From contig PCCS01000011.1 in assembly GCA_002731825.1 (NCBI GenBank), positions 1 to 33,724 of the forward strand: a stretch of 33,724 nucleotides of DNA. Direction: 5' to 3'. The position numbers were made by a program, and so were the translations under genes. Source of the DNA: Myxococcales bacterium (lineage in GTDB: Bacteria > Myxococcota_A > Bradymonadia > UBA7976 > UBA1532). The notes beneath the pieces are model-generated. The model was not told the DNA's origin. It searched no databases and saw nothing but the letters and a program-made list of their open reading frames with translations. Below, one piece after another: positions 22,990-31,337 of the stretch; within the stretch, counting starts at the first letter, position 1; every line of letters begins with the position of its first letter.

Positions 22990-23005
22990 TGGCATCTGGT
23001 TTGCA
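22990..23005 (+). promoter_or_regulatory. Sigma-54-type -24/-12 promoter of the Tad pilus operon
   Basis: The sequence TGGCATCTGGTTTGCA matches the sigma-54 consensus TGGCAC-N5-TTGCA with one mismatch and the required GG-N10-GC spacing. It points at the flp pilin gene, with a predicted start near 23016 and a leader of about 86 nt. The leader contains a 6-bp stem GTGTAC (23042-23047) / GTACAC (23062-23067). I saw no equally good sigma-70 promoter nearby. Confidence 0.7.
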
Positions 23006-23101
23006 AACAATCGGATGTAACACTTGCGATTACAGAATCTCGTGTACACAATGAAAAGCGGGTACACTTTGATCGTTGCACTAACAGAAGGGAGTACGAA
23101 C

Positions 23102-23275
23102 ATGGGTTTGCTTAAAAGACTCTGGAACGACGAAGACGGCGCGACGGCGACAGAATACGCCATTATCGTTGCAATCCTGGGGGTGTCGCTGGTCATTATT
23201 TTAGTGACTTTTCGTGGCAGCATTTCCGGGTTTTTCGACAACTTTGCGGGCGAAGTCTCCGGCAGTACTGAATAG
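23102..23275 (+). CDS. flp: Flp-type type IVb pilin
   Basis: A 57-residue prepilin, the major subunit of the Tad pilus. After a short charged leader (L-K-R-L-W-N-D-E-D-G) comes the processing motif G/A-T-A-T-E-Y: cleavage follows the Gly, Glu is at +5 and Tyr at +6, the Flp hallmark. A single hydrophobic helix of about 20 residues and a short polar tail follow. The start is set at 23102 because GGGAG lies seven bases upstream; an in-frame ATG at 23051 would add 17 residues to the leader and has no comparable site. It is the first gene of the operon, with the peptidase 12 nt downstream. Confidence 0.93.
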   Translation: MGLLKRLWNDEDGATATEYAIIVAILGVSLVIILVTFRGSISGFFDNFAGEVSGSTE

Positions 23276-23287
23276 ATTTAGACAACT

Positions 23288-23818
23288 TTGTTGGGTGCAG
23301 AGCAGGTCGTTTGGTCGATCCCTATCATTTCCGGATTGCTGGTTGCGTCTTGGAGCGATATTACTACGCGGCGCATCCCCAACAAAATTACGGTTGCGAT
23401 CCTGTGTGTGGGACTCGCCCTCGCCCTATCAGATTACGGGCGGGTTTCCGTGTCAGAGTGTCTCGGCGCAGTCGGTGTCTCTTTTGCATTGATGCTGTTG
23501 CCCTTTGTGATCAGGCTGTACAAAGGGGGAGACCTAAAATTAGTAGTCGCCAGTTCAGCTTGGTTAACGCCCTCAGAGGCGTGTTGGTCTATTTTATTGG
23601 GCGTGATTCTCGGAGGTGTCCTCGGCATGCTGGTTCTATTGAGGCATAAGCAAGCAAGGGTCTCTTTCAAAGCGACCGCATGGCTTGCCTTGACTAGTCG
23701 CTATGTTGACCAAGGGGCGCTGGAGACCAATGAGCGTGGGCGAACGGTGCCCATGGCTGTTGCCTTTTCGGGCGCTGTTTTGGCGACCCTTCACCTAGGG
23801 ATGCCATGGGCGCAGTGA
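23288..23818 (+). CDS. tadV: Prepilin peptidase (TadV/CpaA-like, A24 family)
   Basis: A 176-residue polytopic membrane aspartyl peptidase that would process the Flp prepilin and TadE-like pseudopilins. The catalytic pair is D24 (W-S-D-I-T-T-R-R-I-P-N) and D82 in K-G-G-D-L-K-L; the first Gly of the usual G-x-G-D motif is Lys here. About four to five membrane helices are seen, and the C-terminal 50 residues are an extra soluble-looking stretch with one last helix. The only possible start near the front of the frame is TTG at 23288 (or 23291), because an in-frame TAG sits at 23279; no ribosome site is visible, so coupling to flp translation is likely. Confidence 0.85.
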   Translation: MLGAEQVVWSIPIISGLLVASWSDITTRRIPNKITVAILCVGLALALSDYGRVSVSECLGAVGVSFALMLLPFVIRLYKGGDLKLVVASSAWLTPSEACWSILLGVILGGVLGMLVLLRHKQARVSFKATAWLALTSRYVDQGALETNERGRTVPMAVAFSGAVLATLHLGMPWAQ

Positions 23819-24252
23819 TGCAAAAACGCCGATTCCAGAAAGGGGTCGCCGCGTCTGAATTGGCCATCGCCCTTCCCATACTTATCCTCGTCGTGGGCAG
23901 CGTGATTTCCATCGGACGCCTCGCGCATCTCAAGGTGGAGCTCGATAGTTTAGGTCATGAAGCGGCCCGTTCGTGCGCTCTGCAAGGTGATCTCATTAAT
24001 TCAAATCAAATGGACGCATGCATGGAACTCGAACTGGTCCAGCGCGGTTTTGATGAGTGCCGATCCTTGAGGGTCATTTCTGAGATGACGAGCCGAGACT
24101 TCATCTATGCCGATCCGCTGACCGGCGATGAGATCGAAGCGCAAGTCCCCCTGGTGAGAGCGCGGATCGAGTGTCTCGTTGACTTGATCAATGCCGGCCA
24201 CATGCTCGAAGATACGGAATTATCAACGACGGTTGTTGCGGGGCGAAACTAA
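23818..24252 (+). CDS. TadE-like pseudopilin
   Basis: A 144-residue protein with a short basic leader (M-Q-K-R-R-F-Q-K-G), the TadE-like A-A-S-E-L-A-I-A-L-P segment, one membrane helix (about 10-32) and a periplasmic part with several cysteines. TadE/TadF proteins are minor pseudopilins needed for Tad pilus assembly and are cleaved by TadV. The ATG at 23818 shares one base with the upstream TGA; an alternative ATG at 23806 adds four residues and has AGGGA in front. Confidence 0.78.
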   Translation: MQKRRFQKGVAASELAIALPILILVVGSVISIGRLAHLKVELDSLGHEAARSCALQGDLINSNQMDACMELELVQRGFDECRSLRVISEMTSRDFIYADPLTGDEIEAQVPLVRARIECLVDLINAGHMLEDTELSTTVVAGRN

Positions 24253-24731
24253 TGGGCCTAGGACGCAAATTAGGCCAAGTTAGGCCGGAGCGGCGCCGTC
24301 AGAGGGGGGTGGTTGCGGTCGAAATTATGCTCTCTTTACCCGTCATTATCGTTGCCTTCAGTGGCGCGATCTTTGTGACGACATACATGAAGAAGAGAGC
24401 TCAGGTCGAACAGCTTCTTTCGGACACCGTCCGCCTTTGCTCTCGCACCATGGAGCCTGTTGCCGCCATCGATTGTGTTGAACAAGGTCTTCGCACAAGT
24501 CCAAGAGCAGCGCTCTGCGAGCCCATGGAAATCACCGTCGAAGTCTTGGAGCGCGGTGAAGTCTATGCGGGCGATGAGTTGTTCAACGAGGTACCAATTA
24601 ACTTAGATATTCTAACGGCGTTGGTGAGCTGTATGCCGGACATTTCGGTGCCGCTTCTCAATATCGATGCACTGGCCTTCACCAGTCAGGTGGCCATGCC
24701 AATACGAATAGGAACGGATTTATTACCATGA
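24252..24731 (+). CDS. Second TadE/TadF-like pseudopilin
   Basis: A 159-residue protein with an Arg-rich leader (R-P-E-R-R-R-Q-R-G), the TadE signature R-G-V-V-A-V-E-I-M-L-S-L-P, one membrane helix and a periplasmic domain with four further cysteines (residues 63, 75, 89 and 128). It shares one base (TAATG) with the preceding pseudopilin gene and four (ATGA) with the following cpaB-like gene, so translation is coupled. Likely a minor pseudopilin partnering the first TadE-like protein. Confidence 0.78.
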   Translation: MGLGRKLGQVRPERRRQRGVVAVEIMLSLPVIIVAFSGAIFVTTYMKKRAQVEQLLSDTVRLCSRTMEPVAAIDCVEQGLRTSPRAALCEPMEITVEVLERGEVYAGDELFNEVPINLDILTALVSCMPDISVPLLNIDALAFTSQVAMPIRIGTDLLP

Positions 24732-25660
24732 GCGGATCTTCACAATCGAAACGGGCCAGATTGGGGGCGATTGGATTTACTGTTGTCGCCATTGCGCTTG
24801 CGCTGTTTAGTGCGATCTTATTGGCAAAGCTGATGAAAGGTCGTGGCTACGATCAGGATGCTCTCGTGAACGTTGTCGTCGCTAAACAAGAATTACAGCC
24901 TGGTCTTGGAATTGAAGATGCACAGCTTGAATTGAAACTATGGCCTAAAAAGTCAATTCCCAAGGGCGCGTTTCGTTCAAAGAAAACCCTTCTTGCATCA
25001 GCAAACAAAGTCCCGTTGCACACCATTCTAGAGGGGGAGCCAATTCTCGCTGGACGACTCTCTCATCCCAAAAAAGGCTCAGGCATGGCGCCGCTCATCC
25101 CGCAGGATTTAAGAGCATTTCCTGTCAAAATTGAGCGTTGGGTCGCTGCATCGAAAATGGTCTACCCCGGTGCCTTGGTCGATGTCATGAGTACGGTCAA
25201 GCTCGAAGAGGGCGGCTTTACAAGTCGGACCATTCTCCAGGGAGTCAAGGTGATCGCGGTCAATGGTGCGGTTGATGGGATGACCTTCATTCGCGGTACT
25301 CCGAAGCAAAAGAAAAAACAGGTCAAAAAAGCCATGTCTGTCGCGACGCTGCTTCTGACGCCCAGCGAAGCTGAAGAACTTGCGCTTGCCACACGTATCG
25401 GCAAGATCGATATCGTCCTTAGAAGCGCATCGGATGAGGCAAAATTTGAGACCGATGGCGTCAATGTGAAAGCTTTGTATCCATCCCTCGCTGTGACGAC
25501 TGAAGACGACGTTAAAGTCCGTCGGCCAGCCCAATCGAATCCAAAGCGTCGCCGCACGCGTCGCGCGACTGGCGTGCGGGCCAAACGGCCCCTCAAAAAA
25601 CTTCGTAAACGCAGGAAGAAGTCGCCGGCGAAAACCAATTCAAATATGGTAGGAGGATGA
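24728..25660 (+). CDS. cpaB: Flp pilus assembly protein CpaB/RcpC
   Basis: A 310-residue inner-membrane-anchored periplasmic protein: one membrane helix (about 12-34), then a SAF domain (about 47-115; V-V-V-A-K-Q-E-L-Q-P-G and G-E-P-I-L-A-G-R-L) and the RcpC-type domain (about 120-245). In known systems it connects with the secretin. The last 47 residues (264-310) are extremely rich in Lys and Arg, which is not usual for CpaB. It overlaps the upstream gene by ATGA and runs slightly past the AGGAGG site of the secretin gene. Confidence 0.9.
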   Translation: MSGSSQSKRARLGAIGFTVVAIALALFSAILLAKLMKGRGYDQDALVNVVVAKQELQPGLGIEDAQLELKLWPKKSIPKGAFRSKKTLLASANKVPLHTILEGEPILAGRLSHPKKGSGMAPLIPQDLRAFPVKIERWVAASKMVYPGALVDVMSTVKLEEGGFTSRTILQGVKVIAVNGAVDGMTFIRGTPKQKKKQVKKAMSVATLLLTPSEAEELALATRIGKIDIVLRSASDEAKFETDGVNVKALYPSLAVTTEDDVKVRRPAQSNPKRRRTRRATGVRAKRPLKKLRKRRKKSPAKTNSNMVGG

Positions 25661-25665
25661 CTTAT

Positions 25666-27105
25666 ATGAAGTCTACATCAGTCGCCTTTTTGGTGCTCTT
25701 AATGAGTATTCCAGTAGACGCCCTGGCGGATCGAGATGTCTCTGTACCACTCGGCGGCGGTCGCGTGATCAACTTGGGTGGCATTCGCGGCGAGGCTGAG
25801 ATCACCGACCCTTCAATTGCCTCATTTCGAGCATACGGACGCGACCTTCTCATTTCGGGGAAAAAGATCGGTGAGACGAATTTACTAATCAAATCTCCCA
25901 ATGGGAACGCCGAATGGGCGATCAGGGTGACCATGCCGGCGGCGGCTGTGCAGACCGAGATTGACAAATTATTTCCCAGCGACCGCGTCGTCGCTCGAGC
26001 GGTCGGCGGCAGTATCGTTTTGACGGGCACGGTTGGGAGTATCATCCGCGTAAAAGAAGTCGAACAAGTGGCTCTCGGCTATCTGCGCAGTCCGCAATTC
26101 GTCGCACTCGGTCTTCAACCTCATGTCATCAATATGTTGTCGGTCAAAACGCCCCAGCAAGTTCAATTGGAGGTGAAGTTCGCCGAGGTCAATCGGCGCT
26201 CATTTAGAGAGCTGGGCGCAAATGTGACTATGATGAGAGATCCAGGCGGTGGTTCAATGGACACCATTGGTGGGGCGGGCATCGGCGACACTGCTGTCTC
26301 AAGCATTGGCAATATCGAGCGGGGTGACGATCAAGCGCTGACCGGTGGCGCCGGTGCGGTCAGAGCAATGCCGGCGGCCAACTCGTTTGGAACGTTCTTT
26401 TTTGGCACCCAATTTGGGTCTTTTCCCTTCGCCGCCACACTCAGCATGCTCGCCCAGCACAATCTATCTCGGACCTTGGCCGAACCGACCTTGGTTGCCA
26501 TGAGCGGCCAACAAGCCACGTTTCTGGCTGGGGGTGAGGTCCCATTTCAAAAGAGCAACGGCCTTAACGATACATCTATTGAATTTAAACAGTTCGGCGT
26601 CGAACTGGCTTTCAAGCCAACAGTCCTCTCCGATAGTACGATCCAGTTGAACACCATGGTGGCTCTTAGCGCTCCGGACCTGTCCTTCAATTTACGAGGG
26701 CCCGGCGGGGTCTCTACCTTTGGCTTCAAAAGACGGTCCAGTGATACCACTGTACGGCTCAAAGATGGTCAGAGTTTTGCCATCGCGGGCTTGCTTATCG
26801 ATGAACTCAGTAAGATCACGGCGGCCGTGCCAGGGCTATCGAGCCTGCCCATCATCGGTATTCTATTTAAGAGCAAGCGTTTTGAGCGGCAGGAGACCGA
26901 ACTCGTGGTTGTTGTGACCGTTCGACTGGTGGACCCAATGGAGCAGAACCAAATTCCGCCATTGCCAGGTTCAGACGGACCAACGGATCCGACCGACCTT
27001 CAAATGTTCCTTCTAAATATGGATTCACCAAAGGCGACAAAACCAAAGAAACGTCGGGTGAAGAAGAGACGGACACCGTCAGGTCGCCTAGGGTTTCAAC
27101 GGTAG
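25666..27105 (+). CDS. rcpA: Tad secretin RcpA/CpaC
   Basis: A 479-residue outer-membrane secretin with a signal peptide (ending D-A-L-A, residue 21), an N-terminal pilus/secretin N0-like domain (25-95), a BON-like segment (100-160) and the secretin domain (165-425). The gate motif G-G-E-V-P-F-Q is at 289-295. A Pro/Asp linker leads to a basic tail (456-479). It forms the outer-membrane pore for the Flp pilus. The start at 25666 is preferred over an overlapping ATG at 25657 because AGGAGG sits nine bases before it and directly abuts the other. Confidence 0.92.
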   Translation: MKSTSVAFLVLLMSIPVDALADRDVSVPLGGGRVINLGGIRGEAEITDPSIASFRAYGRDLLISGKKIGETNLLIKSPNGNAEWAIRVTMPAAAVQTEIDKLFPSDRVVARAVGGSIVLTGTVGSIIRVKEVEQVALGYLRSPQFVALGLQPHVINMLSVKTPQQVQLEVKFAEVNRRSFRELGANVTMMRDPGGGSMDTIGGAGIGDTAVSSIGNIERGDDQALTGGAGAVRAMPAANSFGTFFFGTQFGSFPFAATLSMLAQHNLSRTLAEPTLVAMSGQQATFLAGGEVPFQKSNGLNDTSIEFKQFGVELAFKPTVLSDSTIQLNTMVALSAPDLSFNLRGPGGVSTFGFKRRSSDTTVRLKDGQSFAIAGLLIDELSKITAAVPGLSSLPIIGILFKSKRFERQETELVVVVTVRLVDPMEQNQIPPLPGSDGPTDPTDLQMFLLNMDSPKATKPKKRRVKKRRTPSGRLGFQR

Positions 27106-27125
27106 TTCTTGAGGATGATGACTTC

Positions 27126-28187
27126 ATGAGTGACCTAAAACGCAAGCAGCAAAGGGGCTTTGGTCGGCGAATTTTGACCGACAGCACAGCTGTTTTCCGC
27201 CTTAAAGATATCGAGTCCCGTCTGGAGTCTGATGGGTCCGCGCCGGCGATTACCCCCCCACCTGTGCCAGAGACAACCGATCCAACAATCATGGCCAGGG
27301 CCCAAGACGCAGTCCAAACTGACACCGATGCGGGCCTTGTCGATTTGAGTTCATTCGAGACCACCGGGAGTCTATCTGGCGCCGAGCCATCGACGGTGTC
27401 GGCCGCCTTGGCCAAAAAGATTGTTTTTTTTGCATCCAAAGGTGGGGTTGGGGCCACGGTGATTACGGCCCATATTGCTGGGGCGCTGAGTGCTTTGGGT
27501 CACAGGGTTTGTATCGTTGATATGGATCTACAAATGGGCGGGACGGCATTCGCGTTGGGTATGCAGACAACACGTAGTCTTGCCAACCTTGCTCAGGCGG
27601 TCAAAATAGGGGCTGAGGCCGTATCCGACTTTCCCATCGCCCAGCACAGCAGTGGTATTTACCTCTTGGACCAGCCGGATTTGGTCGAAGTAGAGCAAGT
27701 CGGCCCCGATGGATTACCCAACGTGTTAAACGCGCTCTCGGGCATTTTTGACTTTGTCTTGATCGATGGGCTGAGAGATTTCGGAGACCATTCTATCGTC
27801 ACCATGGATGAGGCTGACCACATTATTTTGGTGGCCAACGATGATGTACCGTCATTGCGATGTGGGTTGCGGGCAACGGATTTATTTCGACGGCTTGGAT
27901 ACCCCTCGGACAGATTAAAACTTTTACTTAATCGGAATAGTGAGCCGGACGATATTTTTCTGGAGGCGGTCACCCAGGCGTTTGGCCGAGACATAGACTG
28001 GACAGTGCCCGAATACGCGGACATGGCGACGTGCTTGAATGATGGCCAATTAATGAGCCATGTCGCCCCGAAAAATGAGGCCAATGTTTTGTTTGAGAAT
28101 ATCGCTCGGGACCTCGCGGGATTACCGCGAATAGAACCAGCCAAGAGCGGTTTTTTCGCGCGTTTATTTAAGAAAGGCGGTGCGTAA
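27126..28187 (+). CDS. tadZ: TadZ/CpaE-like ParA/MinD ATPase
   Basis: A 353-residue P-loop protein that in Tad systems marks the pole or assembly site. The deviant Walker A reads S-K-G-G-V-G-A-T (104-111), with Ala in place of the second Lys, as in many CpaE proteins; the I-V-D-M-D134-L-Q switch is present. CpaE/TadZ proteins commonly have an N-terminal receiver-like domain; here residues 1-95 are polar and Pro/Thr-rich with no such domain. It follows the secretin by 20 nt and overlaps the tadA start (TAATG). The ribosome site is only modest (GAGG about ten bases upstream). Confidence 0.88.
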   Translation: MSDLKRKQQRGFGRRILTDSTAVFRLKDIESRLESDGSAPAITPPPVPETTDPTIMARAQDAVQTDTDAGLVDLSSFETTGSLSGAEPSTVSAALAKKIVFFASKGGVGATVITAHIAGALSALGHRVCIVDMDLQMGGTAFALGMQTTRSLANLAQAVKIGAEAVSDFPIAQHSSGIYLLDQPDLVEVEQVGPDGLPNVLNALSGIFDFVLIDGLRDFGDHSIVTMDEADHIILVANDDVPSLRCGLRATDLFRRLGYPSDRLKLLLNRNSEPDDIFLEAVTQAFGRDIDWTVPEYADMATCLNDGQLMSHVAPKNEANVLFENIARDLAGLPRIEPAKSGFFARLFKKGGA

Positions 28188-29491
28188 TGTCGAAACGCCT
28201 TTCAGACCGCCTTGCGCCCAAGTCAGCTGGGGCTGAGAAAAACGATGTCGGAGCCATTGCGACCCGCATTAAAAGCAAGGTCATCGACCGCATTGACCAC
28301 GCAGCGCTCAGCCAATTCGACGAAGCTGAAAAAAGAACGCATCTCCGGTCAGAGATTGAGCAGCTATTGGATCAGGGAGACCTCAAGCTCTCCACCTATG
28401 AGCGCCAGGAAGTGTGCCAAGCCGTCTTGGATGAGATCCTCGGCCTGGGTCCACTGGAGGCTCTACTGGGCGACCCGGCTGTCTCCGACATTCTTGTCAA
28501 CGGTCCAGACACGATCTACGTGGAGCGGCATGGACGTTTGGAACGTGCCAATGTTCGTTTTCGGAACGGAACTCATTTAGTCAATACCATCAGTCGAATT
28601 GCCGCCAAGGTTGGCCGGCGCGTTGATGAGTCGTCTCCCATCGTGGATGCGCGTCTTCCCGACGGGTCACGAGTCAATGCCATCATTCCGCCCTTGGCTT
28701 TAGACGGCGCAGCTTTATCCATTCGGCGTTTTGGCACCAAGGCTTTGTCCATTGATGACTTGGTTGGTTTTGGCGCCATGAACGACGATATGCGCAACTA
28801 TCTTCGCGCTGCCGTCATTGCAAAATGCAATATTCTGGTCAGTGGGGGGACCGGCGCGGGGAAGACAACATTGCTCAATGCGCTGAGTAACTTTGTCCCC
28901 GATGGAGAGCGCGTCATTACCCTTGAAGACTCTGCTGAACTTCAGCTGCAAGGTGCTCATACGGTTCGTTTGGAAAGTCGGCCCGCTAATATGGAAGGGC
29001 GAGGTCAGATCACCATTGGCGATCTGATGAAGAACGCACTCAGAATGCGTCCGGACCGCATTATTGTGGGTGAGGTTCGTGGCGGTGAAGCCTTAGATAT
29101 GTTGCAAGCTATGAACACAGGGCATGAAGGTTCCATGGGGACATTGCATGCAAATTCCCCAGATGATGCACTGCAACGATTGGTGACCATGATCACCATG
29201 GGCGGTGGGCAACTGCCGCCCAAGACATTGAATCAAATCATCGGACGGACTTTACATGTGATCGTTCAAGCGGCTCGTCTCCCCGATGGAAGTCGGCGAA
29301 TTACCAGCATAATGGAAGTCTTATCCGTCAAAGAGGGTGAGATAGAAACCCAAGAGGTTTTCATCTACGACCGGACTGGGATGGATTCAAAGGGGCGGAT
29401 CATCGGGGAGCATGCCTACATTTCTGAGAGTGCTTTCTTAGATAAGTTTTACCGCGTTGGCGCATTGACGCCACCGAAGGAGGGCTATTGA
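28187..29491 (+). CDS. tadA: Tad pilus secretion ATPase TadA/CpaF
   Basis: A 434-residue type II/IV secretion ATPase that powers Flp pilus assembly. Visible are the N-terminal helical domain with L-G-P-L-E-A-L-L ... D-I-L-V-N-G (88-106), Walker [10 protein letters not shown] (220-228), the Asp box T-L-E-D-S-A-E-L (245-252) and Walker [11 protein letters not shown] (290-299), followed by the His box around [12 protein letters not shown]. Length is standard. The start overlaps the tadZ stop and the end overlaps the tadB start. Confidence 0.96.
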   Translation: MSKRLSDRLAPKSAGAEKNDVGAIATRIKSKVIDRIDHAALSQFDEAEKRTHLRSEIEQLLDQGDLKLSTYERQEVCQAVLDEILGLGPLEALLGDPAVSDILVNGPDTIYVERHGRLERANVRFRNGTHLVNTISRIAAKVGRRVDESSPIVDARLPDGSRVNAIIPPLALDGAALSIRRFGTKALSIDDLVGFGAMNDDMRNYLRAAVIAKCNILVSGGTGAGKTTLLNALSNFVPDGERVITLEDSAELQLQGAHTVRLESRPANMEGRGQITIGDLMKNALRMRPDRIIVGEVRGGEALDMLQAMNTGHEGSMGTLHANSPDDALQRLVTMITMGGGQLPPKTLNQIIGRTLHVIVQAARLPDGSRRITSIMEVLSVKEGEIETQEVFIYDRTGMDSKGRIIGEHAYISESAFLDKFYRVGALTPPKEGY

Positions 29492-30417
29492 TGACGGCAG
29501 TCGTTGTCACTATCGGTCTTGCCGTCTTTTGTATGCTCCAAGCATTTTATTGGTTCGGTCGTGGGCGTTCGAGCGCGCGGGCCAATGCACTGCTCGAACG
29601 CTTGGGTGGGGCGTCGTCCGTCCAAGATGTGACCTTACTCAAACAGGTGAATGAAGCCGGGACATTTCGGTCATCCATGCACGATCTCTTGCGTCAGGCT
29701 GGAGAGCCTGAACAGATCTTTCCATTCGTCGTAAAAATCATCAATTGGACTCTCATCGGCGGCGTCGTCGGTCTCGTCATTGGTGGATCGGTGGTGGCCT
29801 TGACTTTGGGCGCGATCGGCGGCTGCGTTTTGCCTCTCGTGCGCCTGAGTCAGCGCCGCCGGCAGCGTTTAGTTCAAATAGAGAAGACCTTACCTGAAGC
29901 CTTACAAGTGCTGATCATTTCGTTGAAGTCAGGTCACGCCATGCCAAAGGCCATTGCGACAACAGCCGAGGAGATGTCAGGTCCCCTGCGCAGTGAACTT
30001 CAGATTCTCGCCGATGAACTCAGACTGGGCCGCAGCGTTGAAGTCGGCTTTCTTCGCCTCGGTCAGAGATTAGAACGACTTCAGACAGTGCGTACCTTTG
30101 TGGTCGCTGTGGTCGTCCTGCAGCAGACAGGCGGCAATATGGTTGAGGTTCTAGAACAACTGGTCGAAGCGTTACACGAGCAGTCTCAATATGCTCGAAA
30201 GCTTGCCGCCATGACCGCGGAAGGACGTATGAGTGCGCGTATACTCTGTGGACTGCCACCGGTCTTTTTAGGCCTCACGGCTCTGGCCGCGCCAGAGTAT
30301 GTTGGAGGTCTGCTCAATGCGGGTGCAGGCATCGGCATTCTGTTTGTTGCCATCACCCTGTATGTCAGTGGCGTCTTGTGGGTCCGACGATTGGTTGATC
30401 CAGGGGGGGGCGTGTGA
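29491..30417 (+). CDS. tadB: Tad inner-membrane platform protein TadB
   Basis: A 308-residue membrane protein with an N-terminal helix, two helices around 85-120, a T2SSF domain (about 135-265; S-L-K-S-G-H-A-M-P-K-A-I) and two C-terminal helices. With TadC it forms the inner-membrane platform on which the TadA ATPase acts. The ATG at 29491 shares one base with the tadA stop and has GGAGG eight bases upstream; a TTG one codon earlier is less likely. Confidence 0.92.
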   Translation: MTAVVVTIGLAVFCMLQAFYWFGRGRSSARANALLERLGGASSVQDVTLLKQVNEAGTFRSSMHDLLRQAGEPEQIFPFVVKIINWTLIGGVVGLVIGGSVVALTLGAIGGCVLPLVRLSQRRRQRLVQIEKTLPEALQVLIISLKSGHAMPKAIATTAEEMSGPLRSELQILADELRLGRSVEVGFLRLGQRLERLQTVRTFVVAVVVLQQTGGNMVEVLEQLVEALHEQSQYARKLAAMTAEGRMSARILCGLPPVFLGLTALAAPEYVGGLLNAGAGIGILFVAITLYVSGVLWVRRLVDPGGGV

Positions 30418-31337
30418 TGTTTGATGCATGGACCGAACAGACGACAATGATCGCACTGGGCTTGGTGGCTGCGGCCCTGGTGATCTCCATTTCGTTAGCC
30501 GTGCAACGCTGGCTCTACGCGTCGACCCTCAAAAAAGCGGAGCGCGATGGCGATAATGAGAAGTTGAGCGAATTGATCGCGGCCTGGCAGCCATCTGGTG
30601 GCCTGTCCGGTGTATTCGCAGCGGCGTTTCGACCCCAGCCAGGCACGGCAGATTTCAATGAACTATCGCGCTTGATGTTCTATGCAGGGCGACGCAGCCG
30701 TGATGCCATGGACACGTATCTGGCGAAAAGAGTCTACGTACTTTTGGGTGGCGCACTCTTCAGCATACTTTTGGTGCTTTTTATCGGCCAGACAGCCGCG
30801 ATCTTGGTGCCGCTGATTTTAGGCGGTTCGTTTCTCGCTCCAAAGATGCTCTTGCGAGCCGAGGCCCAAGGGCGACAGGAACGCATTGAATTGGCTCTGC
30901 CGACAGCTCTCGACCTCTTAGAAGCGTGTATCGAAGCGGGCCTCGGCCTAGAGCAAGCTTTGGCGCGGGTGGCGGCTGAGTTGGGTGGTAGTGCGCCAGA
31001 TATTGCCGATGAACTCAGTGTCTTGGTCGGAGAAATTCGAGCGGGATTGCCGACGGCTGATGCATTTCGAAAGTTGTCCGAGCGGGTTGAGGTCGATGAA
31101 GTCAAAACCATGTGTTCCATGATGATTCAATCGGCGAGTCTTGGCGCGCCCCTATCGAAGACCCTCAAGCAATACTCAGCGACGTCTCGTAAACGCCGAG
31201 GTCTATTTTTGGAGGAGCGTGCGGGTAAGGTAACCGCGGCCATGACACTGCCGCTGACCATTTGTCTATTGCCCTCGGCCTTGTTGATGGTCCTCGGTCC
31301 GGCCATCGTGGCCGTCTTGGAGTCATTCGGTGATTAG
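30417..31337 (+). CDS. tadC: Tad inner-membrane platform protein TadC
   Basis: A 306-residue partner of TadB with the same layout: an N-terminal membrane helix, paired helices at about 100-145, a T2SSF domain (150-275; C-I-E-A-G-L-G-L-E-Q-A-L) and C-terminal helices. The ATG at 30417 overlaps the tadB stop by one base and has a run of G upstream as ribosome site. The end overlaps the GTG start of the TPR lipoprotein by eight bases. Confidence 0.92.
   Translation: MFDAWTEQTTMIALGLVAAALVISISLAVQRWLYASTLKKAERDGDNEKLSELIAAWQPSGGLSGVFAAAFRPQPGTADFNELSRLMFYAGRRSRDAMDTYLAKRVYVLLGGALFSILLVLFIGQTAAILVPLILGGSFLAPKMLLRAEAQGRQERIELALPTALDLLEACIEAGLGLEQALARVAAELGGSAPDIADELSVLVGEIRAGLPTADAFRKLSERVEVDEVKTMCSMMIQSASLGAPLSKTLKQYSATSRKRRGLFLEERAGKVTAAMTLPLTICLLPSALLMVLGPAIVAVLESFGD

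Larger units (their letters stand above)
22543..23101. other. Long non-coding gap upstream of the Tad operon
   Basis: About 560 bp with no convincing gene in any frame. It contains the leader of the lipoprotein gene on the left, a hairpin CTTTGG (22703-22708) / CCAAAG (22718-22723), a run of eight G near 22740, and on the right an inverted repeat, a sigma-54-type promoter and the pilin leader, listed separately. The size fits an enhancer-controlled promoter region. Confidence 0.6.

Noticed and set aside
23051-23101. Upstream in-frame ATG that would lengthen the Flp pilin
   Set aside because: The GGGAG site seven bases before 23102 and the short leader typical of Flp pilins favour the downstream start.
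26867-27457. 196-codon minus-strand open frame across the rcpA/tadZ junction
   Set aside because: It is antisense to two clearly recognised Tad genes, Ser/Arg-rich and without a recognisable domain; a shadow frame.
27126-28187. Inactive TadZ because of Ala in place of the Walker Lys
   Set aside because: The G-G-V-G-A-T form is common in CpaE-like proteins and the first signature Lys is kept, so loss of function cannot be claimed.
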